Source: Pseudo-nitzschia pungens (lineage: Eukaryota; Bacillariophyta; Bacillariophyceae; Bacillariales; Bacillariaceae). Taken from it: DNA of 64,000 nt. The notes beneath the pieces were generated by a model, which searched no databases, was not told the DNA's origin, and was given only the letters and a program-made list of their open reading frames with translations. The stretch covers positions 1,116,001 through 1,180,000 of the forward strand of contig CM074762.1 of NCBI GenBank assembly GCA_037355855.1. The letters run 5' to 3'. Positions 12,101 through 22,900 of the stretch are shown one piece after another. Numbering within the stretch: position 1 is the first letter of the stretch; each line of letters begins with the position of its first letter. The position numbers and the translations under genes were made by a program.

Positions 12101-12394
12101 CGATGCGAGGGACTCGTCCACAAACTGCAGGTCGAGGTAGAGCTGGACGTCGAACCGGGTCCGTGTTTTGGATCCCTCGTCCAGGGACCGTTTCTGCCGC
12201 ATCCCTCTCGCTCCGAGCGGACCGGTTGGGGGGGTCGGAAGCATGGATCGCATTCGTGCCGTTGATGTTGATGTTGATGTTGATGTTTGTGTCTGTGTTT
12301 GTGTTGGCTCAAGGTTTGTTCGTCTTGTTGTTGCAATTGCTGCCAGGAGGAGCACGGAGATTGGTAACAGCAGGTTTCGGTGAGATGCTTTCAT
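9136..12394 (-). CDS. Single-pass transmembrane protein with cytoplasmic PDZ domain
   Basis: Two exons, 12394-12035 and 11796-9136, are joined in phase 0 over a 238-bp GT-AG intron and give 1,006 residues. The order is: signal peptide (about 1-20, hydrophobic LLLPISVLLLAAIA); a TQ/TS dipeptide tract coded by a microsatellite; a lumenal or extracellular domain (about 78-235) with scattered Cys; a Pro/Ser/Thr-rich stalk (about 239-322); one membrane helix (about 337-362) followed by RWRRKERNR; a long Ser/Asp/Glu-rich cytoplasmic region; and a C-terminal PDZ domain (about 914-992). The PDZ carries the carboxylate-binding-loop-like sequence GKLGVIL and the LKPGDRLVAVDE turn. Exon 1 is needed for the signal peptide, and the longer exon 2 frame begins inside the intron. 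It is probably a surface or endomembrane receptor-like scaffold; the ligand is unknown. Ser/Pro stalks of this kind are common in diatom membrane proteins. Confidence 0.9.
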
Positions 12395-13165
12395 CGTCGA
12401 AAGGGCCGTTGCTCACCCAACGACACAGGATTCCATCGATGCCCCCGTGCCGATGGATCTATGTATGGCTGATTCGTTTGGGTGGTTCTTGGTCCACCGG
12501 TAGTACAGTGGCTGCCGCTGCCTCTGTTTCCGCGGGCACGCAGCCGGTTGTCGCTCGGCAGCCGGGGGTGACAATGTGGGTAGAGTCTCGTATCCTCTTT
12601 GCTCATGGTCTCTCGAGTATCGTTTGCGGTTTCCAACCGTGGACAGTCCAATGCGACAGAGAAGGAACGCTTGCTACAACGCTTTTGTTGTGTGGAGGCG
12701 CACATGAAACAATGTGAGTCGTAACGAAAGAAAGTTCCAAATTTCTATCGTTCCTACTAATATCCTTCGGTGATGAAGCGTTCTTTTTTTGGCGCGCCAA
12801 GGATCTGCCGAATGGGTTCATAGAAATAAGAATAACCTTACTGGTACCCATGGTAACTGTTTGGAAGTACGTACGTACGTACGAAAGTTACTTCTACCTA
12901 TGTAGTAGTATAGTATATTCGAAACGTTGATCCTTGATGGCTGATTGATTCATTCGACTCAAAAACTTCTGTCTTTGATAATGACGACTGACAGACCACA
13001 TGGTATCCCACAACAGTCCCACAATACCAACCGTAAGTTACGAGTAATAACCTTACGTACTATCTCTGGGAGGTGTTCCCGGGCAATGAAATTCCTTGAA
13101 ATTCATTCTGTATTTTGATTCTTGGTTGAGATGATTCGATGATTCGTTGTTGAACGACACAAGAC

Positions 13166-13199
13166 GACAGGACAGGACAGGACAGGACAGGACAGGAAA
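13166..13199. repeat. Pentanucleotide microsatellite (GGACA)n
   Basis: About six units of GGACA/GACAG in tandem, with degenerate units on both sides (ACGACAGG, AACGACACGACG). Confidence 0.9.
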
Positions 13200-14239
13200 C
13201 GACACGACGCGAGACGTTCCATCCAGCATCAGCTGGCAGTTTCGGTTTTGAGAATAATGAGGATAAGGTTAAAATACCGTAATCTTCGTGAAACAACAGG
13301 CCTTTTCGCTTCGGATGTGTCGGAGTCGCCAGCGGGTATGAGTAATTTTCCGGAGGCCGGACAGGGAGGCTTCTTCTTCTGGGGAGTTTCATACGGCTGC
13401 ATTGCCCGTAAAATGGTAACTAAAACCTAAAATCACGATTACGACAGCTGTTTCTTACCCCCCAATATTCGATGGTCGCGAGCAAAAGAGGAACGAGAAC
13501 AAACACATTGAAGAATACCGCCTGTCCATCTTCCTTAAAGTATCATCAAATGGCATGAAAAATGCTCCAACGGTGTCGTTGGCATTGAGATTGTGTGCAT
13601 CAGATTCCATCAATTGCAAATACGGTAGGTTGATGGATGGACTCTTCATGCATCATTTTCAAAGTGGTCACATCCCGCGGTTTTGAATTCCCCTTTTGAA
13701 TCAATCCCAGAAACTAATTCTATGTCGCTGAACCGATTCTTACTTCGTTGATTATGGATCTTGCACGAGTCAGCAGTTCCCCGTTGCGGTATTTAAGACA
13801 TACTGGGATTGAAGTATGGTCGAGAGTGCAGTAGAGTAAGGTTACCGTAGTCCGCTACCGTGTCCGCCACAGGACGTACGGTACACGAACTAGTCTGTGG
13901 CGAACTCTTGCTTCCCTCCTTGGTTTGGGCAGATTCGTTTGATGGTATCCGATCGGTGAGATTCCTCGACCACACACGCGCAGATTCCATCGTTCAATCA
14001 CACTCCAACAATAGCCTATCCTATCCCATCCCATCCCATCCTTCCGCACACCGTAAAGCAAAGGCAAGGTTATCGGTGAGCGTCCTACATTCATCCCATC
14101 GGTGCCGCACTTGTACTACGAGCAACTTGCTTTTTACCCGACGATCGTGCATCGCAGCAATCCAGCGCAGTTGCTCCATCTCCCAGCCACCGGTCCACAA
14201 GAACTGATTTTGATTCCATCAGAAACAACGCAGAGCAAC

Positions 14240-14482
14240 TCGTCAAAAATCAAATCAAAGCAAATCAAATCAAATCAAAGCAAAGCAAAGCAATTCAAAC
14301 AAAACATACCGCAATATAGTACTTCTATTCAAAATACAACCCGCATTCCCTCCATCCCACAATTTTTTTTCATCGCCAAGCATCCCCGGCATTGAATCGA
14401 ATCGAATCGAATCGAATCGAATCCAATTCCTCGACTTGCGAGAAACCAACAAACGAAACCAAACCAAACCAAACCAAACCAA
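14240..14482. repeat. Cluster of pentanucleotide microsatellites upstream of 14485
   Basis: Three different five-base repeats lie within 250 bp of the next start codon: AATCA/AAGCA units at about 14245-14292, GAATC units at 14395-14422 and AACCA units at about 14455-14480. All are out of triplet phase, which agrees with a 5' untranslated or promoter location. Confidence 0.85.
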
Positions 14483-14484
14483 CA

Positions 14485-14988
14485 ATGCGACGCTGCAACG
14501 CTGCCTCGGCATCCGATCCCCCCCTTTCGCTCCTGTCCGAGTGGTTTTCGGAGCACCGGGCACCCACCGATCCTCCGGAAGGAAATCGAAGCGCGACCAA
14601 AGACAAGCAAAAACCCACCGCCGCTACCGGGAGGTGCGACTGCCGCTGTCCCGCTCCGTGCGAACAACGCTTGTTCGCGGAGACGGTTTCCACCGGCATC
14701 ATCGCAACGACCCTTTCTCCCTCCTCTCCCACCGGCTCGTGGACTCCCTCGCACTCGCCGAGGATTCCGTCGCCATTGCCATTGCCATTGCCATTGCCAT
14801 TGCCATTGCCATTGTTGTTGGTGTCCGGCGACAACAGCAACAGCAACAGAAACAGCAACATCATTCATCGCAATCCGAACTGGAATCGCAATCGTGTTTC
14901 CTCCCGGCGATTGCCCGCGCCGCAACTGCCCTTGCCGGAACCCAATGCTTGCAGCAGCAATGACGGAATCTACAACACCGGAAGAAAC

Positions 14989-15020
<32 letters not shown>

Positions 15021-15573
15021 CAACGACGACAACATTCCCACTCTTCGGCCCCGCACCACAAATACCACGCTGCCGGTGGCAACCGCTCTGGCCATTGCCC
15101 CGAACAAGCCCCGCAAGCGCAGCCCGCCACCCATGAGCTCACTCGCTTGCTCGCCCTCGAGGGAGTTTTTCCTCGAGGACACGAATGCCATCGCCATTGC
15201 CAATTCCAATTCCAACACCAACGCCGTTGCCAGCGCGAGCGTTTTGCGGCCTCCCCTCGCGTGCCGATCCATCGGGACGCTGGCGGAGGATTACGAGCGG
15301 GACACCCTCCGGATGCTCCACCGGATCCGCAAGTCCCGCGAGGGTCGGAACGCAAACGGAAACGGAAACCGGAATGGGAATGGGAACCCGATCGGCGAGA
15401 ATCCGCTCGATCGTGTTCGTGTCCCGGGGGAAGAGAGCGCGGTCGATGCCCGTTCCGAATACTGCTACCACTCGGACGACGACGTTGACGACAACGTCGA
15501 GGACGACGACACCGACGATGACGATGACACTGACGATGACGACCAGGGAGACATTTTTGAACTCGAGCTCTAA
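14485..15573 (+). CDS. Low-complexity protein of unknown function with acidic tail
   Basis: I place the start at the ATG at 14485 (context ACAATGCGA), giving 362 residues. The frame is open from 14392, but the upstream part is microsatellite. The protein has a Cys-containing N-terminal part, a (PL)n tract coded by CCATTG hexamers at about 14768-14815, Asn- and Thr-rich runs, a helix-like SIGTLAEDYERDTLRMLHRI segment near residue 265, GN repeats, and a final Asp-rich tail ending in ELEL. The C-terminal half looks most coding. In the N-terminal half a second plus-strand frame (14436-14963) competes, so the frame there is uncertain. I recognise no family. Confidence 0.6.
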
Positions 15574-16834
15574 AGACCCTTTTGCGGGTTCACGGATCGA
15601 ATCCTCCGCCTCCCTCCTCCACCGAGACCAAAGCCGCTACGAGTCTTGCGGGAAGGCATTCCAACAATCACCGACTGCATGGGAAGAATGAGTGAATGAA
15701 TGAGTGAATGAATCCTTCCTGGAGGACGCGTTTCCGGATGCGATTTTGCAAGAACGAACCGATCTATGACTGCTACTCTTATATCACTCACGTACGCAAC
15801 CGACGCAAGCACACACTTAGACCACTTGGCGCTTTCGACGCTGCCATTCACGCACACGCACACACACACAAAACTCCTTCGATAGACCCAATACTTTTTA
15901 CGCCTCCCATCGAATCGAATCGAATCGCATTCAAAATAGAACAGAACAGAACAGAATAAAACTCAATTCAACGCACCGGCGATTCATTCGTTCAGCCCTT
16001 GTTCCGCGGAGCGCTCCTTTCATTCCTTTGGCCCCGGAACAAAACATCCAGAGATCATCCACCACACGAACCAAGCAACTTTACATTCTGGTATTTGATA
16101 ACAAGCAATAAAACTATAAACAACTTTTAGAGAATCAACGCGTGGTCTTTATTTCACAAGCCACTCGTTTCGGATGGTTTCTCTCTCTCTCTCTGTTTCA
16201 CGAAGGTTACCTAGCTCTTGCGACAAGACTATAGGCCAAGTCGCGTTACCGAATCGGAAAAAAAGTCCGTAGAGCAGGGTTCCGTTGGCCGCAAGCTTAT
16301 CTCTCTCTCTCGAGAAATCGTCCGGCGGCTGACAACAGAACGCGACTGTTTTTGTTTCCAAACATCGTCGGTCTCTCTTCCATCGAACCACCAATTGCAT
16401 CATCGCGTCCAACGATTATAATATCATGGCGTTTGATGACGACGAGTTAGTTCCGGGATGCTCTTTTTTCGTCTCTTCGAAGCGTTTTAGTACCGCACCG
16501 AGCACGGCGAATCAACTCCGCCATCATTACTTTTTTCCCGTCTCCCCGCATCGAATTCGAACGCATTGTCACGTCACGTCACGTTGCAGCAGCTAGAGAT
16601 ACTGCAATAAAGCAACTTCCCACCGTTCGCCCGTCCGGTCTGCGAACAGCACAAACACACACTCCGTATATATCATTAGTCTTTCGTTATTTCGTTCTGT
16701 CCGCAGTGTGGCTTGGTCTAATCTAATCTAATCTAATCTAATCTAATCTAATCTAATCTAATCTAGTCCAGTCCAGTCCATTACGCTCCATTCGATTCGA
16801 TTCGATTCGATTCGATCGGATCCAATCCAATCCA
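15574..16834. other. Convergent intergenic region with microsatellites
   Basis: This lies between a plus-strand and a minus-strand gene, so it holds two 3' ends. AGAATAAAACTC at about 15952 could be the polyadenylation signal of the upstream gene. (TCTAA)n, about ten units, spans 16717-16765, and (TTCGA)n lies at about 16790-16815 in the thioredoxin 3' region. No gene is supported. Confidence 0.6.
16717..16815. repeat. Pentanucleotide microsatellites (TCTAA)n and (TTCGA)n
   Basis: Roughly ten tandem TCTAA units pass through a short TCCAG run into five TTCGA units just beyond the thioredoxin stop codon. Confidence 0.93.
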
Positions 16835-17099
16835 TCACTGAATCACGCACGACGAACACATCCCGACCCGGCCTTCGTTGGCAATCCCACGCCGCAGCAT
16901 GCTCTCGTTGGCTCCCATGAAGGATCCCACCCGGGCACCGTCCTTGAAAAAGTAGAACGAGGGCATGGCAAACACCCCGAGGATGCTCTTGATGGTGGGA
17001 ACCTGGTCCACGTCCACCTTGACAAAGAGAATCTCCGGGTGCTCGCGCGCCAGGGCCTCGACGACGGGGGCAATCCGTCGGCAGGGGGGGCACCTGGGG

Positions 17100-17146
<47 letters not shown>

Positions 17147-17520
17147 AGAGAAAGCAAAGCGAGCGAATGAGCGAATGAGTGAGTGAGATTGAGTGATTTA
17201 GATTGTGAATGGTGTGTGCAGATTAGAACCAGATATGAATGCACTCCGTTCCGTTTCGAAAACAACACATTGTGACCTTCAATCGGGTTGGGCATCGCAG
17301 CTTGGAAGCAACCACGACAATCGCTGTTGGTTGTGCCGATGCATCGCATCGCATCGCATCATATTTGATTCGATTCGATTCGATTCGATTCGATTCGATC
17401 CACTCACCATTCGGCAAAACAATCCACTACGACCAATCTGTCTCCTGCCGACTCGATTGCTTGGTGGTAGTCTTGCTCGCTAGAGCAATGAACTACTCGG
17501 GTCTCCGTGTTGCTACTCAT
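16835..17520 (-). CDS. TRX: Thioredoxin with C-terminal CaaX box
   Basis: Exon 1 (17520-17408) and exon 2 (17093-16835) are joined over a 314-bp GT-AG intron in phase 2, giving 123 residues. The active site is split by the intron: the Trp codon is TG|G, followed by CPPC, so the motif reads AEWCPPCRR. Other thioredoxin marks are VVVDCFAEW before it, the Asp of VKVDVDQ, the cis-Pro of AMPSFYFFKDG, and a terminal helix. WCPPC replaces the usual WCGPC. There is no transit peptide, so a cytosolic disulfide reductase is expected. The protein ends MCSSCVIQ, a canonical CaaX prenylation box with another Cys three residues upstream, which implies membrane attachment. The intron carries GATGAC and GATTC microsatellites. 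Confidence 0.93.
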
Positions 17521-17719
17521 ATTGAAATCCGTTCTCGCAAAGAAACAAAAACAAAGTACCGAGTCCTGAACGATCTTCGATCTTGTTTCTTTTGATTGAG
17601 TTGGAGAGAAAACGATGAGGGATCACGTACCGTAAGGTAAACCTTACTTCCATTATTTTTTACTACGAAGTAATACCGTACCTTATTCAATAGTAGTAAT
17701 ACCTTACTATTTTTTACTG

Positions 17720-17813
17720 TACTACAAAATTCTTATCAGCTGTCCCCCGGTTCTACATCCCCAAGTACTAATTCCTACGGAAACCGGGGGACAGCTGATA
17801 GGAATTCCGTAGT
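17720..17813. mobile_element. Short inverted-repeat element (MITE-like), copy 2
   Basis: This is an inverted copy of the element at 664-759: same arms (ATCAGCTGTCCCCCGGTT and complement), with a spacer that is the reverse complement of the first copy's apart from a few changes. It lies in the divergent promoter region between the thioredoxin and the gene at 18221, about 200 bp upstream of the former. Flanking GTACTAC and GTAGTACC may be part of the arms. Confidence 0.78.
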
Positions 17814-18220
17814 ACCGTATTTCCATCCATTGTCCAATGAATCATGAGTCTCAAAACATGCAAGTGTCTTTCATCGTTCCCTCCAAAGACTCAAAAAGAT
17901 GACTGTGTCCTAAGGTTACACCGTTTTCACTTCATACTACACATAATCTCTTATTATCAAAATATCAAAATACAAAAATAATATAATATCAATAGTACGT
18001 GTACGTGTAATTGCCCGATAAAAAATCTTTTTTCTCCCCATTTCATGTTACAGAAGAAAAAAGCTTCACAAGTTGGCACTGGAACAAAAAGTTGGGAACG
18101 GTCACAATACTGATTCGTACCGCTCCCACCACAAACAGAGCTGGCGAAGGATCCATCCATTCTTTCTTTGCCATCCAAGGCTTTTCTTCCACGAGTGCAA
18201 CCAACGACCAAGCGACCACC

Positions 18221-18682
18221 ATGGCAGAAGAACCTCCCCCGTACATCAAAAACGAGGACGGGAAGATGGTTCGCAACCCCGAGTGGGTGGCGTGGAAGCA
18301 AGGCAAGGGCGAGGTAGCGGAAGCCACGGAGGCCGTGGCCGTGGCCACACTCGAGGAAGGCGGCGAGCCCAAAACGTTCATTGATTCGATCAAGGACACC
18401 GTGGGTGACAAGAAATTCCTGACCGGTGCCGGGGTCGGGTTCGTGGCCGGAGCCGCCACCGGTGCCCTCGCGACCCACTTGGTGCACGAGCACAAGAAGA
18501 AGAAGGACAAGAAGGACAAGAAGAAAAAGAAGAAGAAGAAGAAGAAGAAAAAGAAAAAGAAGGGATCAGACTCTGATTCGGACTCCGACTCGTCTTCTTC
18601 CTCGTCTTCGTCCTCCTCGTCTTCATCCTCGTCTTCATCCTCGTCTTCATCCTCCTCGTCTTCATCCTCCTCATCCTGGTAG
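18221..18682 (+). CDS. Small glycine-zipper protein with poly-Lys and poly-Ser tail
   Basis: The start chosen is the ATG at 18221 (CACCATGGC, strong context), giving 153 residues. The same frame is open 210 bp further upstream but with unlikely sequence. The N-terminus is MAEEPPPYIKNEDGKMVRNP, then an Ala/Val/Glu region. A hydrophobic Gly/Ala segment (GAGVGFVAGAATGALATHLV, about residues 72-91) resembles a glycine-zipper membrane segment. After HEHKKKK come about 25 residues that are nearly all Lys, then SDSDSDS and about 23 Ser, ending in Trp. I do not recognise a family. A membrane-associated protein with a phosphorylatable, highly charged tail is an inference. The repeat lengths may vary between alleles. 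Confidence 0.7.
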   Translation: MAEEPPPYIKNEDGKMVRNPEWVAWKQGKGEVAEATEAVAVATLEEGGEPKTFIDSIKDTVGDKKFLTGAGVGFVAGAATGALATHLVHEHKKKKDKKDKKKKKKKKKKKKKKKGSDSDSDSDSSSSSSSSSSSSSSSSSSSSSSSSSSSSSW

Positions 18683-20675
18683 TGCAAGATTGTATGGTTT
18701 TGCCTCAATGTGCTTTCTCCAGATACAGGAAAAAGAGAACTCACTATATTGACATCAATGCATGAGTGGAATTCCAGCAACCATAAACCCGTACGACGTA
18801 GCCGTTGTTTATTCTTGTTCTAAGCATGATCAATTGTAATAACAGGTATTTGAAACAAAGCATTGAATTGATTCTTGATAGAGTTGTTCACATTGGAAAA
18901 GGAACCGGGGATACCAGAATCACCAGCCTGTTACCGATCTATGACAATCGGAAATGTTGTATTCTGAACAATTCAAAAAGCCGCAGCCGTGAGTAGGTCG
19001 CGGGAAAGCAATGCAAGGATGCGTCTCCTGCACCGTGGTTTGTCGTTCTTCTTGTCTTCGTTTGATTCGTCATCTGGAAATAAGTTCCGCGAGTTCGTCA
19101 CCTTTCGACGCGCCCTGTACTTGTAAGCAGTTGCAATTTAGCGTCATCTTTGCCCCCTCCAGAATCAGAAATCATCGTTGCTCCCGTCAGCATGATGTGA
19201 CTCAACACGAATTCAACGCAAGGGTGGGACCTCGACTTGTTTCTCCGTCTACCAGATCGGTCGATCGATCAGCTCCCTACAATTTCGATCGCATTCCACC
19301 CTATCGTACCTGCGCCGTACTCGAACGAAGCCTATGAAACTTCGGTGATGATTGGAAACCATCATTGCATTTCCTGCGTTCCTGGGAAATTACGTTTCCG
19401 CTCTTCCCATTGAATTTCAACCGGGGCCAACAGATTCCCATCGAAAATTTCGGCACCACGGGAACCACCATTATTTCCAGTTCTTTTCCATGGATGGATT
19501 GGCGTGCCGCACTGGGTACTCATGAAATCCAATTCTAAACCGCCAAGTACGCATCTCTACCATCTAGTAGCAGGGACGTAGCTATGGCAACTACATTGTA
19601 ATTATCGTCATGGTTGACACGGATGATCTGTATGCCTCCAGTCCCCTCCATATGGAATTTCAAATCGAGCCACTTAGTCACTCACTCGTTCACTTGTTCA
19701 CTCACTCACTCACTCACTCACTCACCCACGAGCCCATGGCGCCACAGAGTGTTTCTCCGCCATGCTTTCCGATGCCTTTTACTCGAAACTGCCGGAGCGT
19801 TACGGCCGCAACGGACACGAAGCTCGCATCCCCACCCACGCCCACATTCGCATTCGCATTCACATTCACACCCCGCACACAATCGCGAGCGTGCGATCGA
19901 TGCGATGCGAACCCGCACGGTGTGGTTGGTTGGTTTTGTTGGAACAACCCACACCGAACCAGAACGATTCATTCATTCATTCCATTCATTCATTCATTCC
20001 ATTCCATTCATTCATCCATCCATCCATCCATCCGAGACTTTGGGTGGCACGCGGAATGCCACCGCAACACGGGTTATTGTTGTTGTTGTTGTTGTCGTCG
20101 TGCCGTGCAATGCGACATCGGATTGCTCCCGACGTTTTGGCACGGAATGCCACCGCAACACCATTCCCGAGTGGCACTGTTGGGGGGCAGGGTGACGCAA
20201 CGCAACGGATCATCGCTCCGGACTTTGGACACACGGGTTTGCCGGTCCCGAACTCTGCTCCGCTCCGCTCCACTCCACTCTACTGTACTGCACCTCGAAA
20301 CGTTTGCGGTACGAACGACACCGCGGTGCGAGCACTCCCCGTTGCTTCGCTTTTCGTCCCCAAAGGATACAAACACGGAGCAACAAAGTCATCGCGATCC
20401 ACCGCGCGCGATTTCGAAATCGCTCCGGTCCGGAACCGAACCAATGCGGTCGGACGCGCTTGTGCTACATAGCATCGCATAGCATAGCATAGCATCGTGA
20501 TGATCAATAGACATAGTAACTATTACACTATTCCTAGTTCTGTACATGGTTGTTTCCGTTGGGCCCGGTGGTGTCGGGCTCCGAATCGCAATCGTTGGCC
20601 GGAGCCCTCCATCCTTCCCGAAACCCTTTTGCAACACCGCGCCGCGCCGCTCCCTCCGGCTCTCGTCTCGGTTTC
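18683..20675. other. Convergent intergenic region, 2 kb
   Basis: No gene is convincing. Overlapping plus-strand frames of up to 290 codons at 19610-20482 run through CATTC/ACTCACTC microsatellites (19680-19725 and 19970-20030) and lack any domain, so I treat them as chance. A 28-bp stretch at 18865-18893 closely matches one at 1103-1130. Confidence 0.5.
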
Positions 20676-21548
20676 TCACAGCTGCTTGACGGCCTTGCGC
20701 GCCGCCGGTCCCTCGTAATCGGCAAAGGTCTTCATGAAGTGGTCGTACCACATGGAATACTGCGCGTAGTTCACGGTGAACTTGCGGTGGTGCATCTCGT
20801 GGTTGGCGACCGAATACGTCAGAATCCCATAGGGTATTATGTCAAAGGTCACGTCGTACGGCGAGTGGTTGAGCATGGCCAGCGTGGCGTGGATGTTGAA
20901 AAAGACAAAAATGACGACCGCGTGGGCCCGGCAGACCGCCACGGCAACCAGGACGGCGCTCCAGGTGCACAGGACCCCGATGACGTGCTCGATCGGGTGC
21001 TCGTTGCCGGCGTCGAGGTATCCCCGGGTGGGAAAGTGCTGCCGGTGGTGGTGCTTGTGGACGAGGGGATAGAAGGCCGGCATGTGCAACACGTGGTGGC
21101 AGGGGGCGTAGCAGACGTCCAGCACCAGGAACATGACCCAGAGGGCACCGACGGTGTTGACCAATCCCAGATCCTCCATCCTTAGGGAAACCTCCGGGGA
21201 GTACCAGATGTAGTGGCAGAGTCGCTGGACAAAGATCCACTCGTGGACCGCATTGATGGCGAGAAAGACGCAGGACTTCGTGTCGAGACCAACGTAGCGA
21301 ACGGGGGTTCCGGTGGTCCGGGTCGGCAGGTACTTTTGGGAAAAGAGGGAATCGACCGCGTAGACCACGAGGTGGTCGTAGAAATTGATCGCCAGGCGGA
21401 TGACGAGGCCTCCGAGGATCCAGTGGGGAAGGCTCAGGTTCCACGGATTGAAGAATTCGGGTTGTTTGTAGTACAAGAGGCCGACCGCTCCCGCCGAGCA
21501 GGAGTCGACGATGATGCTCTGGATCTGTTGTTGTCGCTTTCGGTTCAT
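20676..21548 (-). CDS. Fatty acid hydroxylase / sterol desaturase family enzyme
   Basis: A 290-residue integral membrane di-iron oxygenase. The family's His clusters are all present: HHVLH, HKHHH followed by a NEHPIEH stretch, and NHEMHHRKF near the C-terminus, then the typical YAQYSMWYDHFMKTF end. Several hydrophobic segments alternate with the clusters (about residues 45-65, 110-165 and 190-225), as in ER-resident members that hydroxylate or desaturate sterols, fatty acids or sphingoid bases using O2 and cytochrome b5. The substrate cannot be told from sequence. Single exon; the start at 21548 follows a CAA-repeat 5' leader. Length is normal for the family. Confidence 0.93.
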   Translation of the reverse strand: MNRKRQQQIQSIIVDSCSAGAVGLLYYKQPEFFNPWNLSLPHWILGGLVIRLAINFYDHLVVYAVDSLFSQKYLPTRTTGTPVRYVGLDTKSCVFLAINAVHEWIFVQRLCHYIWYSPEVSLRMEDLGLVNTVGALWVMFLVLDVCYAPCHHVLHMPAFYPLVHKHHHRQHFPTRGYLDAGNEHPIEHVIGVLCTWSAVLVAVAVCRAHAVVIFVFFNIHATLAMLNHSPYDVTFDIIPYGILTYSVANHEMHHRKFTVNYAQYSMWYDHFMKTFADYEGPAARKAVKQL

Positions 21549-21562
21549 TGTTGTTGTTGTGG

Positions 21563-21595
<33 letters not shown>

Positions 21596-21640
21596 TTGTA
21601 TTGTATTGTACTATAATATTGTATTGTATTGTATTGTAGT
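21549..21640. repeat. CAA and TACAA microsatellite in 5' leader of the hydroxylase gene
   Basis: Directly upstream of the minus-strand ATG are about 15 CAA/ACA units and then TACAA/AATAC pentamers. On the coding strand this is a purine/C-rich, structure-poor leader. Confidence 0.85.
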
Positions 21641-22491
21641 GTTGGAGGAAAGGTCTTTGCGACTGGCTTTCCGCTTCAGCTGTCTCGAGTCTGTTCCGCT
21701 CCTCCCCTGTTAGCTGACTGCGTACGGTATTGTTGGATCCTAAGTGTGATTACAATGACAGGCTAGGTGTCAATGCTGGGGCTATCGACGCTGCCGCACG
21801 TGCCGCCAGAAGGATACGGGAGATAAAGATGCAATATGGGTACAAGTACTAGTAGCAATGCTGATAATGGATTTGCGCTGCGCTAATGCACAACGACAGA
21901 TTTTTCGGCCCAGATACATCGAATCATTCGAGCACCGAAAAGAAAAAGGTGGCTGACTGACTCGGCAAGGCAACACACCCATCGAACTTCCCGATTGATT
22001 GAGAGATTCATTCTTCGATGTGGATCATCATCTGCCCCAAACGAAACGAAAAGGGGGGCAGATGAGTAGATTTTACCGACAAATCAGCGCATCATTCTAC
22101 AGTCGTTGCTCCCGTAGAGCACAATACTAAGCCTACGCGCGAGCCGGACATCCGAACATGCATTCAAAATTGAATTTAATTTACGACTCATTCGACTCAA
22201 CTCTATTCAGTTTTGTCCGATTGATCGTCGGTCAACGGCGGACAGAACCCTGTTGCCCCCCTTTTCATTTCGGTCCACGATAAAATCAACGACGAGTTGG
22301 AGGAGAGAGAGACGGATGGATTTGGAATGAACAACGAAGGGAGAAATCCGACACCACTCACCGACAAGAAGGCGCATCGCATCGCATCGACCATACAACA
22401 GTCGGAAGAACTCGAACACATATATACCGGTACGCATCGAGCAAAGCAAAGCAAACAAACAATCGATCGGTTTGCTGGCCCGGAAGCCACG
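21641..22491. other. Divergent promoter region, hydroxylase / NUP107
   Basis: About 850 bp without a supported gene. A GAAAAGGGGGGCAGATGA segment lies at about 22047. The frame of the downstream gene is open from 22297, but the first good start is at 22492. A TATATACCGGTA word sits about 70 bp before that start. Confidence 0.5.
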
Positions 22492-22869
22492 ATGAACAGC
22501 GACAAGGACTACGACGAGGATGCCACGGCACGAGCCGTCGCCGCGATTCGGCAACGACTCGGGGGCTTTTCCTCCCCGATGATGGGATCCGGCGCTCTCT
22601 CCCGGAATGAACACGAACCGGGGGATCAATCCAACTCCAACAGCCAATCAACGTCGTACTACGACATGGACGACGTCCAGTGGATGCAGCACGAGCTCGG
22701 GGGAAGCGGGGCCGACGATCATCCCCCACAGGCAAAGACTCCCAAGCGGACCCCGCTGATGGAACGGGCCGGGACTCCCGTCATGAGCAACTCGAGCTCT
22801 ACTACCAATACCAGACGGACACTCTCCAGACCCCACAGCGGAAAGTACGGACTGGTAGACGACAGCGAA

Positions 22870-22900
<31 letters not shown>

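Larger units (their letters stand above)
12395..14484. other. Divergent intergenic region between PDZ gene and 14485 gene
   Basis: I find no supported gene; the short frames present lack domain signatures. It contains the words AATAACCTTA (about 12831), TAACCTTAC (about 13048), ATAAGGTTA (about 13263) and TAAGGTTAC (about 13837), and several pentanucleotide microsatellites listed separately. It should hold promoters for both flanking genes. Confidence 0.6.

Noticed and set aside
14329..14925. Minus-strand GN/WQ-repeat frame at the 14485 gene
   Set aside because: Arises from the CCATTG hexamer repeat; the plus strand has the acidic tail and continuous coding look to 15573.
19610..20482. Overlapping plus-strand frames of 236-290 codons
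   Set aside because: They run through CATTC and ACTC microsatellites, have no domain or conserved pattern, and several frames are open at once.
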